Below are positions 24,632-36,000 of a stretch of DNA of 64,000 nucleotides, one piece after another. The translations under genes were made by a program, and so were the position numbers. This stretch comes from Larus michahellis (taxonomy: Eukaryota; Chordata; Aves; Charadriiformes; Laridae), in assembly GCF_964199755.1 (NCBI RefSeq), contig NC_133901.1, positions 28,732,397-28,796,396 of the forward strand, read 5' to 3'. Position 1 is the first letter of the stretch. The number at the start of each line of letters is the position of its first letter. Below the pieces are notes generated by a model. That model ran no database searches, was not told the origin of the DNA, and was given only the letters and a program-made list of their open reading frames with translations.

Positions 24632-24771
24632 TCACACTCTGGTGTCCACTGCATACATTTTGGCAGTAGCTGTTTGAGAGGATGGCAAATGCACGTTTGT
24701 TACGATTGTCCCAGCTGAGGAATAGCCTTTCCTCAAGGAGTAAGCAGAGTGGAGTCTTCCAGAGCTGGTCT
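24632..24771 (-). CDS. CLDN16: CLDN16 coding exon 5 (cytosolic tail)
   Basis: Follows CCTGTGCCTCACAG and ends at TGA (24634-24632). With the last base of exon 4 it encodes 46 residues. The start ([10 protein letters not shown]) and middle ([14 protein letters not shown]) differ clearly from the human tail as I remember it, while YSLRK and the final [10 protein letters not shown] are preserved. Confidence 0.93.
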
Positions 24772-27700
24772 CTGTGAGGCACAGGGAAAGAAATAGGGTC
24801 TGCTAATGAGTGCTTGGTGACTCTCAGCTGCAAAGCCTCAAAATGCAGAGAAAGCAGCACTCCAAGATATGACATAATATTACACCTCAGCTCCCACCTC
24901 ACCACCTTGATGTGCTTTCTAGAGCTGCTGAAATAACACTATTCCCATTTCACAGCTGAAGATATTGCTACTGGGGATGAGCAACCATCCTGAAGAATGT
25001 CCCTGAAGGACTTTCCCCACCCGGTGTGCCTGCAGCAGGCCCCGAGCCGTGGCTCTATCTCTGAACTGTGTTTCAACCCTGCCTTTCAGTTCCTCACCTC
25101 TGAACAGATACATGCAGCAGGTGAGCAGGGACCCCGATAAGAAACAGCCGAGTGACCCCGCCATGCCGAGCCAGCACGACCAGCCAAACTTGTACTGGAT
25201 GCCCAGAAACACGTTGTGGAAGACCAGAGAGGAGCGCTCCACGTAGACATCAACGGCGTACCACACCGAGCCGGTAATGCCTGGGAGACCTGCAGGACAG
25301 GAGGGAGGTGCCACAACGAGCTCCCAGATGGACCACAAGGAGATCACCAATATAAAATCTGGAGCTATAGTCTTCTCTCTGCTGGGTCAGACTTTAGGAT
25401 GGACAGGTTTTGGCCCCTGTTCTGTCTCAGCCCGGTCACTTTGGCAGATTCCCCCTGGTTCCTACTGATCTTGGCTGGATCAGGCCAGTACAGGCAGAGG
25501 CTGTACCTCACACCTTGGCACTCACAGACACCATCAGCATCAGTTGGCAGCACTCAGGTTTCTGCATTAAAAGGTAGAAACCTCCTCCATTCTCAGCTCA
25601 TTTATCAACTTATTGTAAAGTTACTTCAGGAATTTAATTTTCTGATCTGTTTTGACTTTCAGAACTTTGACAGCATTTTTCAGACAAACTTTGGGAGGAT
25701 GTTTAAAAGAACCTCTCAAAGTGCTTTACATGTGCCCCCGGAACCAGAGCTTATGCTGAAGCAGAGGTAGATGCTTGATATTGGCATAAAGTCAAATGAA
25801 ATTACTTGGTACCTAGTTGGCAGTCCATTTATTTTTGCATTTAAAATTCTCCCACTGGCTGTAACAGCAAAGCACCTCAGTCAATTAGGGATTTATCACC
25901 TAGGAGGGACAGATGTGTTACTATCCTTTTATTAGAGATTGGCTGCAGAGATTTCAGCCTAAATGACTTGCCCAAGGTCACACGATCTGTGGCAGAGCCA
26001 GGAACCGAACCAGGGTGCCGGGGCATTTCTAGTCCTTCAGCAATTAGGTGTCTTTGCATTATCAACAACACTTGACTTCTTCACAGTAAAAGAGCAGTGA
26101 ATGGAAGTCAGTCAATTCTGAACCAAGTTGATGTATTTGAGAAGTCACCTGGTCAATACAATAAATGAAAGCAGAAAAACCCAACCATATTCTGTTAGGG
26201 GCAGGCAGTGAAGAGTGGAAGTTATATTGCACAAATAAAGCAAATAAGGATCCTTCCCCCATGTTTGCCCTCAAGAAAATCACCAGCTCCTCTCCCCAGA
26301 ATAATAGAAGGCTTTAAGGCTTCCCCCTTTTACTGAAGGTTGTCCTGCAGAATGGGGGCACGGCAGGAGAATACCTGCAATGAGCAACATAACTCCAGAC
26401 ACCAGGCAGATGCGCAGCTTGATGAGCGGCTCATCAGGAAGGAATTTCACGCAGTCCAGTCCCAGGACGAGGAAGAGAAATCCAAATCCTGCCAGGATAT
26501 CTGCTGTGATCATCATGGCTCGGGTCAGCACCAGCTTCACTGCAGGACAAAAGCAGACTGTTCTAGTGCAGAAAGAATGGAAGTGTGGGAGGGTAATGGG
26601 ATCAGATCCCGCGGGAACTTTTTTTTCTGTGGTGAAGTTCTCTCCACCTTCCCCTGGGAGTAATATCTCACTGAGAAAAGAAATATGGCTGTAATATGTA
26701 TGTACACCAAATTATCTGTCTCTGAGTAGAAAATGCTCTTTTTCTCTACACTCAAGGGTCCCCACCACTTGTAGACACATCTTTGACTCTGACATACCGG
26801 GGTGCTCGGCGAAGATGGAGTCGTACTCATCACAAGTTTGGATCCCGTCAAAAACGTTTGTGACACATTCCCACCACAGGCCACGGCATTTTGTACTTAC
26901 CTGTAGGTTGAGAAGAGAAAGAGGACTGTAAGTTAATACATCCACCAACAGAGCGGATGGTCAGCTGGGCCCTTCAACAGAAATCCTGGTCCAGTTGTGT
27001 CGATGGCAAACCAGAGTTGTTTAGCTTGAAGAAGAAAAAAAGCAGGATGGAGGAAAAGGACAAAGTTTTCTGCGTCTCTGCTAATGGTTTTAAATTAAAG
27101 CAAAAGAAATTCAGACTGGACATTAGGGAAAAAAACCTTCCTATTGGTAAGGATAAAAATTATGAAGGAAATTTCTGGGAGGAGCTGGGGGGTGGCTGAC
27201 GGGAGAGATGTAAGAGCAGATTTGATAACTCCTTGCCAAATGCTTGTCTAGGCTGAGCTGGGCAGGGCTATGAACCAGACGACCTGAGACTTTGCTGTCC
27301 GTGCTCCCCTCACACCATCCCCCTGCCGAGAAGGAGCAGCTCAGGGGGGACCATGGCAGGCGCTGCACCAGCAGCCGGGCACCTGCACTGGGAGGTGGCC
27401 GCGGCATGGTAGAGGAGTGCTTCGCTGCAAATCGGAGGTGTGGACGTGAGCCCCTCTCCAGGCACATCTCCGTAAACACCGGCTGGAAAATGAGAGGCAG
27501 CTGGAGCTGATCCTGGCCCTGGGGCTCCCCGGTGTGCTGCCAGCTATGGGACCACGCGTGCCCGAGCCACACTCATCACTGAGACATCCAGACTCGGGCA
27601 GACGTTGCAGTAGCATCATGGCTCATCGTCTCCATCGTCCTGAAGCCGTAGATACCATTCCCAGCCCAGCCTTCCATAAAGCGCTTTAATATGGGAGGTA

Positions 27701-30700
27701 TTTTCATTACCAATGCAAATACGGCAACAAGCACCTCTAAAACATTCCTGGAATTGCTCATACAAGGAGCGGAGTTAATGCCGGTGCAGCTGCCGCCCGC
27801 CGCAGCTAATGGAAGGAGAAACTCTCCCCGGGAATGGGTTTCATGCAGGGGAAAGGGACCAGGCTTGCTTGGATGACGCAACAAATTCATTTTTCTTGCA
27901 CTGTGTAAATCACAAAGCAGATAATAACATATCTCGGCCACTTAATAAAGTCTCATTCAGGATATATTGAAGTCCGTAGCCAATTGCAGTATTTTCTCCA
28001 CAATACAATGTCCCAGCCAAGCTGTACATCTTCTCTGCAACACTGCACTGTGGATAAAAGGTGAGTAAAAATGACTCACTACTTCAGACAAAAAAAAAGA
28101 TACTATTTATGTTGAATGAAAATAAGCTACACATTTTTTTCATTAAGATGAAAACTACTTACAATTTCTGAGAATTTAACGGAAGGTTTAATGAAAAATA
28201 TCACAAAAAAATGAGCAGCAATGCCGGAAAAAAAATGTTTTCATTGATTTTGTGTTTTTCAAGTGAACAGTGTCATGTAGAACAATTTGACCTGTTTATA
28301 TCAGATGTAAGTTTTTACCGTGGCCCTCTTAAGCCAGCTGCAGCTCCTCTTCTGTCTTAACTCACCACCATTATAGCTGTGCTTGAAATTAGCATATTTT
28401 TTATTAAATTATATTTGGTTCCACTTGTATTTATATCATTTCATGTTCCTCCCAAACCACCATAGGCTTATTCATACTACTCTGTATTCAGTTAATACCC
28501 TCAGTTACTTCCTCACTTGCACACATAAGTGTTGTTTTTTAAATCTTACAAGCAGCATCTTCATCTCATTGTTTATAAAGAGACTAAGAGGATTCCAGGC
28601 TTTGTCAGCCTCCTAGCAAAACAGAGGTCTTAAGGTACAACAGTCGTGATCATGGTCTAGCTTGTGAAACAACACCCTTCCCAGACTCGAAAAATCTTGG
28701 AAAATGTTTTGTGTTTCTTGGGATATTTCAGTTGTCACCTCCTCCTGCTAGCGCTGAACACGGGCAGAAGCAGGGATAAATGTCTCATTGCCTGGTGCAG
28801 GAGGGGTGGGAACAGACATCGGAAGAGGCGACCTGTGGCTGGCCTGAGCCACCGCTGAGCTATTCTGATTTCTGTTATCTGCTTCTTAACCTCCTTGGCC
28901 ATCCCTTGCTCCCCTCTGCTTTGTGCATCGTTTGTCCTTCTGCTCCCAAACCACCTTGGGCATCATCTGCCCTTGCGCAGGCAGCACAGACCCTCAGGCA
29001 CACGGGAACTCGCTGCTGTAGATGGGAGAGGGGTCAGGGCTGGCTGGGGCGTCATGTGGGGACATGGATTTCTCCATCCCATGGCCGGACTCATGCACCC
29101 TGTTGGTAGCCCTAGTTCCCCATCGCTTCTTTCCCCCCATAGCAAATCTGGTCCAGCTTCCCTGGGCCCAGCCGAGGACTCCCCGAGAAGCTAAGCATCA
29201 CGACCAAATTCTTCATCTGCCACTTCGATTACAAAACACATTGCCACGACCTGCTTTCCCTAACACAGGTATGCATGTGAAACATGAACTGCATAATGAC
29301 TGTAATATATATAATTATATCCTATGCATGATGTATAATTAATAGTAAAATAATTCTAATACAAAAAAATGACAGAACAAGCACATACTTCCCCTTCTGG
29401 GGAAAGCGCAGAAGACAAACATGTGAGCGACGACAGTCACAGTGTTTTACCGCACAATAAAAAGGTGCCAACGTACAATAATTACAAGCCCAGCACGAGA
29501 GTAAAACAGGCAGCGTTTAACAGTAGTGGTAATTTTTTTAATCTGCCTGCAACAGGGAGGGGCTGTGCACACAATACAGTACGTGTTGGGAAGCAGATGG
29601 TGGGTTTTTTCCTGCTCAAACCACTGCAAAAATTGACCCAGGCTTGTCTTGATGCTCACCCGGAGTGCACCAGCTTAAGCCCCTTTCTGTGTTGCCGTAA
29701 CCCACTGGTTTCTGAAGGGGAGGCGAGGGGCTGTGAGGGCAGAGCGCTGGCAGGGCCCTGGCTGCTCCCTGGCCTCTTCTCCTGGGCTGCTCCTCTCCGG
29801 CAGGACCACAGGGAGGGCTTCATCCTCCCCAGCTGCTGGGGCCAGGGTCAAAGCCAGGTGACTTTCTATGCTGGAGGATCGGAGTTCCTTTCTCCTGAAG
29901 TCAAAGTTGCTTGAATTAACCTTTTTCCAGCGGAAAACAGGAGTCACAGTGGACTCCCCACTTTTCTGGCCGTGGATGATTTACCTGCATTCTCCTGTTT
30001 AGAGAGGCAGTGAGTCATTAGAGCCATTAAGGAGATCAGTGGTCAGGTATTAAGGCTGGGGGCACTTTTCTCCATTATTTAGTATTCACACTCAGAGCAG
30101 GAATGTGAGAGCAGTGGCTGCTAATAACCAAACTGGGTGTTAATGGAGCGCTCCAGGACAGCCCAGCGCAGGTGCCTTTGTGCCAAGAAGACAAGGTTAC
30201 ACAGCCTCAGGGGAACGGACTGGATCTTTCCTGGCTTCACTCTGCTCAGGAGTTGGGTTTCGCTCTTCTGTTTTTTCCCCCAATCTGGGATCCGTTTGGC
30301 TTTTCGGAGCGTGCTGATATCTTCAGCAGACTACAGCCAATTCACATCTTCCTGAAATAAATCTAAAATAGCTCCTAAATTAAGATGATAAATGAAGAGG
30401 GATATCCCAGCCAGCTTCAGGGGGTGCACGCTGTTTTCCCTGCAGAGGCTCACCGAGCAGACACGCCGAGCAGACACGCTGACCGTCTACAACCAGCTTC
30501 CAGGGTGGGACTGGCAGTCCAAATGTCAGGAGTTCTTGTGGCATAGAGAAAAAAGGTATTTTCCTTGTAATCAGTTTTATCCTTCTTTCCTCAGACAATT
30601 CATCACGTGATGTGATGCAGCTAAAGGTTGCATTGCAATCACTGAGTGCAGAGGAGATTTTCTCGTTTCCTATGCTGGATAACAGATGGGAAGTTTCCTC

Positions 30701-31602
30701 TTGGTATACTCAGCCAAACTCCCTGTCTTGGAAGGTGTTTCACCTTCACCACATAAAGTATCCAGTTTGCCAGAGAGCAGATTCCCACACTGTGGACCTG
30801 CAGCCCTTAAATGTACAGAAAGTGCTGGCTGCTCTGGGAAGAAAAATACCAACTTGCAGTAATGAGTGCTGGAGAAACAGTGATGGTTTGGGGTCTGGAG
30901 TCTCTGGGGCACACCGTGCATGTAAGCGGCATTCTGCTCCCTTGTTTGCAAAGTCCTTTTGCCAATACCTGTCTCTAACATGAGAGTGCTACTGTCCGCA
31001 CAAGTTCAAGAAGATTATTTTTGAGTGCTGGATCTGACGCCAGTCCCCATGCTCCCCAGAAATTTCTGCTCGCCCTATAGCTCAACGGCTGTTAAGAAAA
31101 AGACTTGAAGAGCACAGGTGTACATGCTGGACTTTTCCATCAAGAAGTCTGACCTACAGAACTAGAAACATCTCCAAAATATCCATGCAGGCTGGAGCTG
31201 CAGGATAACTGTACTCAAGTTCATACACATTTAAACCTAGAGCCTGTAGACCTTTCCTGAATTTACCAAGTGAGGGCAGATCATAAAGTCTGGCAGAGAG
31301 AATTACACAAAAGAGAAGGAATTACCACTTTTCCGCTGCTCTTGCCGGACTCATTAATTTCATTTTCATCCACTTTCATCCAGCACAACAGGAAAAACGT
31401 ACATGAGAGCGGAGCAATGACACCAGAACCAAACTCTCTCTAGGACACTTTTGTTTTGGTGATCAGGCTCTCCTCACCCCGGTCTTACCTCCAGGGAATC
31501 ATCAGCGTTCACCATCCAGCAGTCCGTCCAGGTAGATGCTATCAAAAACCCAGTAGAGAAAAAAGCAAAAAAACAGCCCGCATACTGGAGGAAAAACCTC
31601 AT
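24632..31602 (-). CDS. CLDN16: CLDN16, claudin-16 / paracellin-1 (5 coding exons)
   Basis: On the - strand, 31602-31489, 26900-26798, 26539-26375, 25289-25098 and 24771-24632 join to 714 nt in one frame, 237 aa (human short form 235). It is a tetraspan tight-junction protein, known in mammals to support paracellular Mg2+/Ca2+ reabsorption in the thick ascending limb with claudin-19. TM1 is about residues 6-24. The first loop is acidic (D34, D35, E38, E49, D56, D62, E63, D65) and carries the family signature W25, G45-L46-W47, C50, C61. TM2 is about 76-98, TM3 about 115-136, TM4 about 165-189. The tail keeps YSLRK and ends [10 protein letters not shown], a PDZ ligand (in human TRV binds ZO-1). 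The ATG at 31602 is preceded in frame by TGA five codons upstream. That matches the start of the short mammalian form (human Met71) and leaves no room for the long N-terminus in this exon. Transcribed divergently from CLDN1 and convergently with TMEM207. Confidence 0.96.
25098..25289 (-). CDS. CLDN16: CLDN16 coding exon 4 (TM3 end, loop 2, TM4)
   Basis: A 192-nt exon between TGTCCTGCAG and GTGAGG, phase 1 at both ends. It encodes [18 protein letters not shown], the second extracellular loop with [17 protein letters not shown], and TM4 [19 protein letters not shown]. Confidence 0.96.
25290..26374 (-). other. CLDN16: CLDN16 intron 3
   Basis: A 1.1-kb GT/AG intron that contains a MIR-like SINE relic (listed). 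Nothing else is recognised. Confidence 0.8.
25900..26045 (-). repeat. MIR-like (CORE-SINE) relic in CLDN16 intron 3
   Basis: Read on the + strand, AATGACTTGCCCAAGGTCACACGATCTGTGGCAGAGCCAGGAACCGAACCAGGGT is nearly the reverse complement of the tRNA-related B-box half of MIR-type SINEs. It is the clearest of the SINE relics in the window; the 5' and 3' ends are approximate. Confidence 0.7.
26375..26539 (-). CDS. CLDN16: CLDN16 coding exon 3 (TM2 and start of TM3)
   Basis: A 165-nt exon between GTCCTGCAG and GTATTC, phase 1 at both ends. It encodes [20 protein letters not shown], then [16 protein letters not shown] and the start of TM3. Its length and phases equal those of CLDN1 exon 2. Confidence 0.96.
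26798..26900 (-). CDS. CLDN16: CLDN16 coding exon 2 (first extracellular loop)
   Basis: A 103-nt exon between CAACCTACAG and GTATGT, starting in phase 0. It encodes [20 protein letters not shown] and continues [14 protein letters not shown]. It holds the claudin GLW-C-C signature with the two disulphide cysteines C50 and C61. Confidence 0.96.
26901..31488 (-). other. CLDN16: CLDN16 intron 1
   Basis: A 4.6-kb GT/AG intron splitting the first-loop coding sequence. It is AT-rich around 28.0-28.6 kb and GC-richer around 28.8-29.9 kb. A 181-codon + strand frame at 29369-29914 is the longest open frame, but it resembles no known protein and runs antisense to CLDN16. No repeat is recognised. Confidence 0.75.
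31489..31602 (-). CDS. CLDN16: CLDN16 coding exon 1 (TM1)
   Basis: 38 codons from the ATG to GAG|GTAAGA, phase 0. It encodes [20 protein letters not shown] and continues [19 protein letters not shown] at -3; in-frame TGA at -15. Confidence 0.95.
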
Positions 31603-34600
31603 GTCAGCAGGTGATCAGTGCATCTGGGGTGGGGGGAGAAAAACACTGCCCAGCCCTTGTTCTTGCCGCTGGGGTAGAGGCAGAGCTTCAGTGTCTCAGG
31701 TCACTGCCACCCTCTTCCAGTGGCCACGAACAGCGGGAGCTTTTCACTTCTACAGATGCCATCCATTAGTGATGGCCACAGGAGCAACGGTCACCTGCAA
31801 TGGGGACGGGAGGAGGGCAAGAGCGCCCGTGGGAGCTGCGGCAGCCAATCCGCCCACCCCGTTAGAGTTCTTGTCATGCCTGGCTGAAGAGAAACAGGGC
31901 TGTGCAGAAGTGGCATGCAGGTAACTGGAGTCCTGGACTTGCCAGGAAAATGGGTATCATTGCAGGGTTCGGCAAAGTAGGGGAAAAAAAAAAAAATCAA
32001 AACTTCTTCTTTGTGGGCGGGAGTTTTGAGCACTACTGAGGGACACACAGAAGAGCTCTCATGTGCACACACATTTATTCCACTACATTGGTTCATGCCT
32101 TAGCAGTGAGCAACTAGAAAGTGTCTTGGTGTAGACCCCAGGCCCTTTGGTTACCCTGTTGGTCTCTGACGCAGTGATGATCTAGTTCAATGCAGGAATG
32201 TCACTAGAAAGGGAAGGGAAATGGCAGCAGTCATGGGCCTTCAGAGCCAACACCGACAACCATCCCAGCTCAGATGTGGAGCTCTAATTTCTGCATTTAA
32301 GCAAAACCTAGACACTTCTCATGCCCTGGACTTCAATTTGTTCATGGTCTGAATCCAGGTCCCATGTGGGAATCTCGAACTTTTCAAGCCAGTGCCAGAT
32401 TGGGGGACTTTGCTTGGTTGGATTTTGCCTACTCGCTTGCTGCCCTTGCAACCTTCCTGTTTTCCTGCAGGTCTCCCTGGGTGAGCAGGGCTGACGCAGG
32501 CTGCCAGGGACAGAAGGACAGGGCCTCTGTAAAGGGGCTTCTCACTCAACCCCTCCTCTCTCACAGCGCTGAGAAACCCAGCAGGGCTCCAGGGTACCTT
32601 CCAGGAAAACCAAGGGGGAGCGGGACTGAAAATTCCTCCCATCCCAATAGTACAAATGCACAGAAACCATCACATCCTCAGTGATCTTTATTTTTGAAAA
32701 GAGAAGCCATAAAAGACTGGAGACTTGCCTTTACTGGGCACGTCTTCAACACAGGGCTGAGGAGCAGATTCTGGCTCTGCTCTCAGCTCCGCTGACAATC
32801 TGCTTGCCCGAACTGGTGGTGTCTGTCATCTCAGCTGTCGCCTCCAGATGGAGCCAATCGGTACTTTTACAGAATTGCTCAAAGCTTGCTTTCCCTTCCC
32901 GGCGATTTCACTCCAAATACAATAGCAATAAGAAGTTTATAATTCTCACAATATATAGCCCGTATAATCCCTATCATAACCTCACGAGGCAGTTTTACTG
33001 TCAGAGCTAACAGTCTTTTGCCTTGATCCCAGGATCACTCTGTTCCTCAGAGGTCACGCCGTAGAAGAGGTCCTCGGCACCTGCTTTGGGAGACACTAGG
33101 TAGAGAACAAAAGTCCCAGATCAAAAAGCCAGGGTATGCAGGACTCTGCTCATTTAGCTTTTCTGCTCTGTTTTCTAATTCCATTTTTAGAAGATGACAG
33201 TTGAGGAACTTTTCTTCTTCCTTTCTGCCAGATGTATGTCTCCTGATATGTTTATGTGGGTACAATGCTTTTGGCTGAGTTTTCTAGTATCCCAGTGGCC
33301 ATCCACAGGGACGTGGCACTGGCCATACAGGTCCCACAAAGGATAATGACTTTCATTAGCCACATATATATAGATTGCATTGATGTGACACACGTACTGA
33401 CAATATGCATCATCTTCCTATACTTGTCTTGCACTGTATTAACCAACCTGTGGCTGCACCAGTTTTCAAAACAAGGTATCCTAGCCAGTTGTTATTACTA
33501 GTAACTCAGAAAAAGCGGCGTGGTGAGCTCAGAAAAGGCCTGGAAAATCTGAGAGTGCCTTCCCACAAACAGAATTAAGAACAGTTTGACAGTAGCAGGG
33601 CCTGGATTAGCCGGGAAACATAGTATAGCCATATGGATCGCCCTGCCTTCTCATTCTGTCCTGCACTCAATCACAAGCCTCCTTCAGAGAGGATAAGCCC
33701 AGCTGGGGAGAAGGGGGCCATTTTTCCTCATCTGGTGCATGGTGAAAGTGTGCCCAATACAAGCGTGACGGAGGTGGAAAGCAAAAAACTCCCAGGGGAA
33801 CAGCAGGACCACTGCAATAGCCAGAATGGTGTTTCTAAGCTTTTGTAGTGGGCACGTCATACTCTGCTCTTCCAGCTTAGCACATCAGATGTCCATGCAT
33901 GCCAGCCCAAGGAGCAAAATCCACTAAGGGACGAAAGCAGCATGTTGAGGTGCCAGTGCCGCCTGTGCTTCGCTCCATCTCTCCATAGCTGTCATGGAAG
34001 TCCTGACAAAGCCTTGTTTATTTTCCACATGCCCAGCAATTTGTGTTGCTGTCCCAAGTCCATCCGCCTCCTTGTGTTCACCCTCCCTGCAGGGAAGGGC
34101 AGGAGAATGACCCTTCCTAGAGCAGGATGCCGGTACTTCCCTGGCCGTGAGTCACGGGGGGATGGGAAGTGGCTTCACACTAGCCATTTGCATCTAGCTC
34201 AGGGCTCACGAGTGTCCTGGCCTTGGTGGCAGAGCAGGTCAGGATCCTCCAGTTTTCCCTGGTGTAAGATGGCTCCAGAGCGTGCAACACAATGAAGATG
34301 GTTTGTGATTTTCACCTGACGGACAGGCCAATCCAATATCTGGTCCTTCATTGGGCCCATGTCTCCAAACAGTCCCATAGTAACTGCTGGAGTTATTAGA
34401 AAGAATACAATATTCTTATTCAGTAGAAACTGGCAAGATACATATTTAATAGTCTTTATTTAAAACAAGTCAGCAGCTTCGTGAAGCAAAGTCTGTAGCA
34501 GTTTCTCATCATACTCTGCCTTCCTAGCTTAGCATGACAGATGTCCCCTCAGCTTCGGAAAACAGCTCTCCCAAAATAATCTCCCGAGATGTATAGCCTA

Positions 34601-35671
34601 AAACCTGGCTGACATGACTCAGTGTAGCTTTCAAATGGATTTGTAGGCTGTACTATATATGCTTACTGTCTCTTATTCTCTTGGCTGACCTAACGTTTAT
34701 AGTACTTTGACACCAACAAAAGCATTAGGGTATCCTACACTTAATTATCAGAGCTGGGCCTTGTAGGGCTCTTCAACTGCACAGTATCAATGCAGCATAA
34801 CTTTGCTGAGGTAACAGCCTTATCACCTCGTCTACACACACTCCTAGCTAAGAGATGAACACACTGAGGGTCGATTGTTCTTATTACTCATTAACACAAG
34901 GTGGTCTGGGCTCTCCTTTAAAGGCAAGCCATCATATTATGGAGTGACAGAAAGTACTGCCACTTTTGGGAGGATCATAGCTGCTTTTCACCTGTCTACC
35001 TACGAAACCATTCTTGCAGCAACAGCCCAATGAGGTCGCAGTCCTGTGAGCAGGAAAGGGTTGTGTCCTCCCTTTACTTCCGCAGTGTCTAATACATAGT
35101 GTAGCAGAGGGCCCTGAGCAAGAGGGAAGTGGTGATGCTGCACATTAATGCATGAAATATGGATGTAACTGCAAGCAAGCAAGCAGTCAGTGGTGCGACT
35201 GTTGTGTTCAGGGCCGGGGGCTTGTCCAATGGGCACGGCTCGGGAGCCAGAGGTGATGGAGAGTTTTGGGAAGGGTTTCCCAAAGAGCTCTTCTGCTACT
35301 GTGGAAGACTCCGTGGGCTTATCTGCCCAACCCTCCCCACTCCTCCTTCCTCGTTGTACCGCCTCCATTTTCCTGCTCATATACCACCACCCATGGCCTC
35401 TAAGTGTCTTCATCTCCAGATCAATGCTCCTTGGACATGAGATGTGTACACACATGAATTACAAGGCAGTGTGTGTACCACTCCAGCCATGCCCATACAG
35501 TCCAAAACCCTAGGATTTAGCTTGGAGTTAGCTTGGTAACCCCAAGGAAAACAGTAAGACTTCGGAGCAACCTGTGACTTTGCAAGCAGGCAACATATAG
35601 GATTAAAAGAAAATAGGAAAGCAAAGGTGTTTTCTAGTAGATAGGAGCTTCAAGGATTGGTAAATAAAAAC

Positions 35672-35703
35672 CCTGTGTGTGTGTGTGTATGCTATACACA
35701 CAA
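35672..35703. repeat. TG/CA microsatellite with inverted arms
   Basis: CTGTGTGTGTGTGTGTATGC followed by TATACACACAAG: a short TG run facing a short CA run, able to fold back. Confidence 0.7.
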
Positions 35704-35834
35704 GTATGATGCTTGCATACTTTGCTCCTTTAAAACAGTTTTTACAATCACTCCAATGCAATAAATAATAAGGTAAGCATTTCAAGACAGTCTTTTCAGG
35801 CTCTCAAAGTACCCTGCAACCTCTCTTCAGTACA

Positions 35835-36000
35835 ATAAATTTTGTTTTACGGCTGCCTATGAAATCTCACACTTGAGAAACACATAATCTCAACGATGTA
35901 TCACTAACCCCATTTTACAGCTGGGAAAACCGAGGCTCTGAGTAAGTGCCTTAGATCAAGAGTGAGGAGTCACAGCCCCGCTCCTCCTTAACACCGTGGC
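35835..36000 (-). repeat. MIR-like (CORE-SINE) relic
   Basis: CCCCATTTTACAGCTGGGAAAACCGAGGCTCTGAGTAAGTGCCTTAGATCAAGAGTGAGGAGTCA on the + strand follows the reverse-complement MIR order ('cccattttacagatggggaaactgaggcacagag..aagtgacttgcccaaggtc'). It is old and diverged; the ends are approximate. Confidence 0.6.

Noticed and set aside
24931-24975. Short 'attcccatttcacagctgaag' MIR-like piece in CLDN16 intron 4
   Set aside because: Too short to separate from chance; flanks do not continue the SINE order.
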